Assembly: GCA_030917065.1 (NCBI GenBank)
Contig: JAUPVL010000029.1
Location: forward strand, 1 to 8,956
From: Patescibacteria group bacterium
Lineage (GTDB): Bacteria > Patescibacteriota > Saccharimonadia > CAILAD01 > BJGX01
DNA: 8,956 nt
Direction of reading: 5' to 3'
Shown here: in pieces, positions 5,920 to 8,956 of the stretch
Numbering within the stretch: the stretch's first letter is position 1
Layout: each line of letters opens with the position of its first letter
Notes under the pieces: model-generated
What the model saw: the letters and a program-made list of their open reading frames with translations, nothing else
Databases searched by the model: none
Told to the model about the DNA's origin: nothing
Translations under genes and position numbers: made by a program

Positions 5920-6534
5920 ATGGCTAGAAATCTTACCCCAATAGTAAAACTATCACGCCGCGAAGGAGTTGAGTTACACCCCAAGGCCATAAAAATCATG
6001 GCTAAACGAAACTATGCACCCGGACAACACGGGCAGAGCAGAAGATCTAAGCCAAGTGATTACTCATTACAGCTTCGAGAGAAGCAAAAAGTAAAACGTA
6101 TGTATGGAATCTTAGAGAAGCAATTTAGAAACTATGTCCACAAGGCTGAAAAAATGCCTGGAGTAAGTGGTGAAAACTTGATTTGCTTATTGGAGCAAAG
6201 ACTCGACAACGTAGTATATAGAGTAGGGTTGGCAACTAGCCGGCAATCAGCTAGGCAACTGGTGAGTCACGCACACATCAGCCTAAATGGTAAAAAAGTT
6301 GATATCCCTTCTATTCAGGTCAAGCCCAAGGACATTATATCTGTACAGAGCAAAAGTCTAAAAAATGAATATTTCAAGCTTTTGCAGTCAGATAAGGAAA
6401 ATAGTTCAGTGGAGTCTAGCTGGTTGAGTTACGATCCCAAAAAACTTAGTGCAAAAGTCACCGGACAGCCACTAAGAGAAGAGATTCAAGAAGAGATTCA
6501 AGAGCAACTTATCATAGAATACTATTCACGTTAA
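5920..6534 (+). CDS. rpsD: Small-subunit ribosomal protein S4, zinc-independent type
   Basis: Encodes 204 residues, the usual size. S4 is a primary 16S rRNA binder that nucleates 30S assembly and, in E. coli, represses the alpha operon. The N-terminus reads PIVKLSRREG (7-16), where zinc-binding homologues have CxxC; here the positions are V9 and S12, and the second cysteine pair is also missing. YAPGQHGQ (32-39) is conserved. The S4 RNA-binding domain runs from about 94 to 140 (RLDNVVYRVGLATSRQSARQ and onward). The ending LIIEYYSR matches the family. A 12-base tandem repeat at 6478-6501 encodes EEIQEEIQ but adds no length relative to E. coli S4. AAGGA at 5907-5911 is the ribosome-binding site. 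The stop is TAA. Confidence 0.98.
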   Translation: MARNLTPIVKLSRREGVELHPKAIKIMAKRNYAPGQHGQSRRSKPSDYSLQLREKQKVKRMYGILEKQFRNYVHKAEKMPGVSGENLICLLEQRLDNVVYRVGLATSRQSARQLVSHAHISLNGKKVDIPSIQVKPKDIISVQSKSLKNEYFKLLQSDKENSSVESSWLSYDPKKLSAKVTGQPLREEIQEEIQEQLIIEYYSR

Positions 6535-6557
6535 TAATTAATAAAAGGAGTCATCAA

Positions 6558-7511
6558 GTGTTATTCGACATCAATCTACCAGAAATAAAAGAAGTAAGTA
6601 CCAAGGGCAATAGTTCTACCTTTGAAGTAGAGCCACTTTACCCAGGATATGGTATGACACTTGGTAATTCAATGCGACGAGTATTGCTTTCTAGCTTGGC
6701 AGGAAGTGCAATTACAGGAGTAAAAATCGAAGGCGCAAGTCATGAATTTTCTACTATCAAAGGAGTCCATGAAGATCTGATAGAAATTATTCTCAACCTC
6801 AAGCAAATCCGTTTTTCACTCATGGACGAAGAAAAAGTAACTGTCAGTCTGAAAAAGACAGGTAAAGGCGAGGTAACAGCAAAAGACATTAAAACTGTTT
6901 CTGGTGTTGAAATAGCCAATCCAGAGCTTATAATTGCTCATCTAGACAGCGCAAAAAGCAAGATTGAGATGGAATTACAAATAGAAAAAGGACGTGGTTA
7001 TGTTGCAGTCGAAAGTCGTTCAGGAGATCAATTGCCAGTAGGGATGATAGCAATTGATGCTATATACACACCAATAAAAAGAGTTCGGTACAGTGTCGAG
7101 AATACTCGTGTCGGACAAATGACAAACTTCGACAAACTTATCTTAGATATCGAAACAGACGGTACAGTCAGTGCTTCTGATGCTGTAAAACAATCTGCTG
7201 AAATACTAGTAGGGCACTTCCAAGTATTGGCTGGTCATGATGTAGTGAGCGTAGGAACTGAAGGTATAATCACTGCTGAACAGAAACAAGAAGCCGATAT
7301 GGCCCAAGTATCTGTAGAAGAAGTGAACTTTAGCCCTCGAACTACAAACGCACTACTCAATAACGACATAAAGACCATCAAAGAAATCATGGAATTGAAA
7401 CCTGGTGAACTAAAAGAGCTCAAGGGATTCGGACAAAAAGCATACGAAGAAGTATTGGATAAGCTAGATGAGCTAGGCGTGAGCAATATTGGAAGGGAAA
7501 CACAGGAGTAA
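6558..7511 (+). CDS. rpoA: DNA-directed RNA polymerase subunit alpha
   Basis: Encodes 317 residues with the full two-domain architecture. The N-terminal domain (about 1-230) dimerises and scaffolds beta and beta-prime; it shows EPLYPGYGMTLGNSMRRVLL (25-44) and GVHEDLIEIILNLK (69-82). A linker at about 235-255 leads to the C-terminal domain (about 255-312), which touches UP elements and activators. By alignment with E. coli, R265, N268, G296, K298 and E302 are kept as R261, N264, G292, K294 and E298, with identical spacing, while C269 and S299 are both Ala (265, 295). DNA binding is therefore probably retained. The start is GTG, supported by AAGGAG at 6545-6550 seven bases upstream. The stop is TAA and rplQ follows after two bases. 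Confidence 0.98.
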   Translation: MLFDINLPEIKEVSTKGNSSTFEVEPLYPGYGMTLGNSMRRVLLSSLAGSAITGVKIEGASHEFSTIKGVHEDLIEIILNLKQIRFSLMDEEKVTVSLKKTGKGEVTAKDIKTVSGVEIANPELIIAHLDSAKSKIEMELQIEKGRGYVAVESRSGDQLPVGMIAIDAIYTPIKRVRYSVENTRVGQMTNFDKLILDIETDGTVSASDAVKQSAEILVGHFQVLAGHDVVSVGTEGIITAEQKQEADMAQVSVEEVNFSPRTTNALLNNDIKTIKEIMELKPGELKELKGFGQKAYEEVLDKLDELGVSNIGRETQE

Positions 7512-7513
7512 AC

Positions 7514-8008
7514 ATGCATCGCCACGCATACTCTGGCACCAAGCTATCCAGAGCCGCCGCACCGCGTCGGGCTCTTTTGCGTGGTTTATTGGATAGCCTT
7601 ATACTCTATGAGCGAATTGAGACTACCCACTCCAAGGCAAAGGCATTAGCACCATACTTTGAAAGACAAGTGACCAGAGCCAAGCAACAAACCCTCGCTT
7701 CTTATAGAGCTATTTTGGCAGAGACCATCAACCCAGTCGCCGCGCAAAAACTAAATTTTGATCTAGTCAATGGCTTCTCATCTAGATCAGGCGGATATAC
7801 TCGTATCATCAAAACAGGAAATCGTTTGGGCGACGGAGCACCAATGGCCATTATTGAATTGGTTTTAGATGAAAACTACAAATCAAATGACCAACTAGAT
7901 GATCAAAAGAATAAAGACAGTAAGGACAAGACTCCAGACAAAAAAACAACCAAGAAGAGCAAAAAAGCCAAAGTGGTAACAACAAAGATTACAGGATCTA
8001 AAAAATGA
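7514..8008 (+). CDS. rplQ: Large-subunit ribosomal protein L17 with charged C-terminal tail
   Basis: Encodes 164 residues. The first 118 form a normal L17, a 50S protein near the polypeptide exit tunnel: KLSRAAAPRRALLRGLLDSL (10-29), ERIETTHSKAKAL (33-45), SSRSGGYTRIIKTGNRLGDG (89-108) and APMAIIEL (109-116). From about residue 119 on, a 46-residue tail made mostly of Lys, Asp, Ser and Thr extends past the end of the compact proteins. It is low-complexity, acidic-mixed at first and strongly basic later, and probably disordered. AGGAG at 7504-7508, inside the rpoA end, gives a five-base spacer. The stop TGA overlaps the rplM start as ATGA (8005-8008), which suggests coupled translation. Confidence 0.97.
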   Translation: MHRHAYSGTKLSRAAAPRRALLRGLLDSLILYERIETTHSKAKALAPYFERQVTRAKQQTLASYRAILAETINPVAAQKLNFDLVNGFSSRSGGYTRIIKTGNRLGDGAPMAIIELVLDENYKSNDQLDDQKNKDSKDKTPDKKTTKKSKKAKVVTTKITGSKK

Positions 8009-8442
8009 AAACATTTAGCTTAAAAACTGCAGACGCAAAACAAGATTGGTACATTATTGATGCCACGGACCAGGTACTTGGCAGGCTAGCAACTAGAGTC
8101 GCTAGGCTACTCAGTGGAAAAGACAAGCCCAACTATACTCCGCATGTTGTAAACGGAGATGTTGTAGTTGTTATAAATTCTGCAAAAATCAAAGTAACCG
8201 GTCAGAAACTAACTGACAAGATATATTACCATCACACTGGATATCCAGGTGGAATTAGAGAAATAAACCTACGTGATCAACTTGAGAAGAACCCTAACAA
8301 AGTAATTGAACATGCCGTAGAGGGTATGTTGCCCAAAAATAAACTTCAAGCCAAGATGTTACAAAATCTCAAGGTTTATGGCAATAACGAACATCCACAC
8401 GCACCGCAGAACCCCAAAGTAATTAAACTAGAGGATAAATAA
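8005..8442 (+). CDS. rplM: Large-subunit ribosomal protein L13
   Basis: Encodes 145 residues, normal for L13, an early 50S assembly protein and 23S rRNA binder. Signature segments are WYIIDATDQVLGRLAT (15-30), the basic KDKPNYTPHVVNGD (39-52), HHTGYPGG (76-83) and AVEGMLPKNKL (104-114), followed by LKVYGNNEHPHAPQ (122-135). AGGA at 7993-7996, eight bases upstream in rplQ, is the ribosome-binding site. The start overlaps rplQ by four bases and the TAA stop overlaps the rpsI ATG by one base (TAATG). In many bacteria truA and sometimes transporter genes separate rplQ from rplM; here the pair is joined directly to the alpha block. Confidence 0.98.
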   Translation: MKTFSLKTADAKQDWYIIDATDQVLGRLATRVARLLSGKDKPNYTPHVVNGDVVVVINSAKIKVTGQKLTDKIYYHHTGYPGGIREINLRDQLEKNPNKVIEHAVEGMLPKNKLQAKMLQNLKVYGNNEHPHAPQNPKVIKLEDK

Positions 8443-8840
8443 TGGTACAAAAAGAACAGTATTACACCGGAGTAGGAAGACGCAAAAAATCTATTGCAAC
8501 TGTAAGGCTTACAAAGGGTAAGGGAGTTATTACAGTCAACGAGAAACCAGCAAATCAATATTTTGGCAACGATAGTTTTGAACAGATATTGTATGCACCA
8601 CTGGTACTACTAGCCAAAGACAAAACCCTTGATGTTAATGCACGGGTTGAAGGCGGTGGAGTACACGGGCAAGCTGAAGCAATTAGACTAGGTATAGCAA
8701 GGGCACTGCTTGGTATCAGCGAAGATTTTAGAGTAAGCTTAAGAAGAGAGGGTTATCTCACTAGAGACCCTAGAGTGAAAGAGCGCAAGAAGCCAGGACT
8801 CAAAAAAGCTCGTAAAGCTCCTCAATTCTCTAAACGTTAA
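8442..8840 (+). CDS. rpsI: Small-subunit ribosomal protein S9
   Basis: Encodes 132 residues. S9 sits in the 30S head, and its C-terminal tail reaches the anticodon stem of the P-site tRNA. Landmarks are TGVGRRKKSIATVRL (9-23), NQYFGNDSF (38-46), the family signature GGGVHGQAEAIRLGIARAL (71-89) and LTRDPRVKERKKPGLKKARK (106-125). The invariant terminal arginine is present in the ending QFSKR. AGAGGA at 8430-8435, in the end of rplM, is a good ribosome-binding site six bases away. The gene ends with TAA and is the last recognisable member of the cluster. An intergenic stretch with a new promoter follows. Confidence 0.98.
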   Translation: MVQKEQYYTGVGRRKKSIATVRLTKGKGVITVNEKPANQYFGNDSFEQILYAPLVLLAKDKTLDVNARVEGGGVHGQAEAIRLGIARALLGISEDFRVSLRREGYLTRDPRVKERKKPGLKKARKAPQFSKR

Positions 8841-8868
8841 AATTTCAATTCGACTGCTATTCTGAGGT

Positions 8869-8874
8869 TATAAT
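8869..8874 (+). promoter_or_regulatory. Isolated -10-like TATAAT downstream of rpsI
   Basis: A perfect TATAAT lies 28 bases after the rpsI stop and overlaps the left end of the palindrome at 8873-8888. The best upstream matches at -35 spacing (TCAATT at 8845-8850 and its neighbours) are poor, and no TGn extended -10 precedes it. It may be a secondary promoter or chance in AT-rich DNA. Confidence 0.25.
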
Positions 8875-8888
8875 CAAAATATTTTGAT
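8873..8888. repeat. Perfect 16-bp palindrome, possible operator
   Basis: ATCAAAAT at 8873-8880 is followed directly by its exact reverse complement ATTTTGAT at 8881-8888, with no spacer and no mismatch. The match does not extend outward. The right arm contributes the first five bases of the -35 element TTGATA (8884-8889) of the next promoter. That position suits a repressor or activator site. It has no GC-rich stem or following T-run, so it is unlikely to be an intrinsic terminator. Confidence 0.5.
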
Positions 8889-8913
8889 ATGTAGCGTGGT
8901 TTTGCCCTATAAT
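8884..8913 (+). promoter_or_regulatory. Sigma70-type promoter for the gene at the right edge
   Basis: TTGATA (8884-8889, five of six consensus bases) and a perfect TATAAT (8908-8913) are separated by 18 bases, within the accepted range. A start point about seven bases past the -10 box would fall at about 8919-8921, at or just before the ATG at 8921. The placement after the last ribosomal gene suggests the start of a new transcription unit. Confidence 0.7.
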
Positions 8914-8920
8914 AATACTT

Positions 8921-8956
8921 ATGTCGCCATCTAGGAAAAAATTTATCAATCTTGCA
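8921..8956 (+). CDS. Start of an unidentified gene, probably leaderless (truncated by window end)
   Basis: From ATG at 8921 the frame is open to the window edge for 12 codons, reading MSPSRKKFINLA. I do not recognise the protein, and twelve residues are too few to assign a family. The case for a gene is positional: the ATG lies seven bases after a perfect -10 box with a well-spaced -35 box. There is no Shine-Dalgarno sequence upstream, so the transcript would begin at or within about two bases of the start codon. Leaderless starts are well known in bacteria, but this one is inferred from spacing alone. The basic beginning does not by itself indicate a signal peptide, because too little of the protein is visible. 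Confidence 0.45.
   Translation, partial: MSPSRKKFINLA

Larger units (their letters stand above)
8841..8956. other. Intergenic region after the ribosomal cluster
   Basis: These 116 bases are noticeably AT-rich. They hold the isolated TATAAT, the palindrome, the promoter and the putative leaderless start listed separately. I searched for a GC-rich hairpin followed by a T-run after the rpsI stop and saw none, so where the long ribosomal transcript ends is not evident. Confidence 0.6.

Noticed and set aside
6478..6501. 12-bp tandem repeat in the 3' end of rpsD (EEIQEEIQ)
   Set aside because: Aligned with E. coli S4 the C-terminal segment has the same length, so it is not an inserted duplication; the repeat likely reflects similar helix residues with the same codons.
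8873..8888. The palindrome after rpsI as the operon terminator
   Set aside because: Its stem contains only A/T apart from one G-C pair per arm, has essentially no loop, and is not followed by a T-run.
1..8956. Mobile elements, CRISPR arrays, tRNA or rRNA genes, toxin or defence modules
   Set aside because: None seen. The coding density and gene identities leave no room for such elements apart from the two short intergenic gaps, which contain only promoter-type signals.

Overview
The window is one continuous, co-directional (+ strand) ribosomal-protein operon: the distal S10/spc block, the alpha block, and the rplM-rpsI pair. Seventeen complete genes, a truncated rplX at the left edge and a probable new gene start at the right edge account for nearly all of it. 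The sequence is AT-leaning (about 40% GC by eye). It uses the standard code, with no in-frame TGA in any recognised gene. The clearest phylogenetic signal is the absence of rpmD (L30): rpsE and rplO are one base apart. Loss of L30 is a published hallmark of the Candidate Phyla Radiation (Patescibacteria). Lean spacing, cysteine-free S4 and 89-residue S14, and the missing adk, map and truA fit a streamlined CPR bacterium. Saccharibacteria is a plausible but unproven guess.

Layout. 1-4689 holds rplX (3' end), rplE, rpsN, rpsH, rplF, rplR, rpsE, rplO and secY, with gaps of -4 to 20 bases and a Shine-Dalgarno-like sequence before every start. 4690-4769 is the only sizeable gap inside the cluster. 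It carries a near-consensus sigma70 promoter (TTTACA-17-TATAAT) where many bacteria have adk and map. 4770-8840 holds infA, rpmJ, rpsM, rpsK, rpsD, rpoA, rplQ, rplM and rpsI, again tightly packed and partly overlapping. 8841-8956 is intergenic. It contains a perfect 16-bp AT-rich palindrome, a second near-consensus promoter (TTGATA-18-TATAAT), and an ATG seven bases past the -10 box that begins a frame open to the window edge, probably a leaderless gene.

Function. The genes supply large-subunit (L24, L5, L6, L18, L15, L36, L17, L13) and small-subunit (S14, S8, S5, S13, S11, S4, S9) proteins, initiation factor IF1, the RNA polymerase alpha subunit and the SecY translocon channel. Co-expression couples ribosome, polymerase and secretion capacity. 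The internal promoter before infA would let the infA-to-rpsI half be transcribed independently of the secY half.

I do not see a new multi-gene system here; the gene content is housekeeping. The points worth a second look are details: the internal promoter with an SD-less infA, the palindrome/promoter/leaderless start at the right edge, an Ile at a normally Asn lateral-gate position of SecY, the stop-codon pattern, and the charged tails on L17 and L24.
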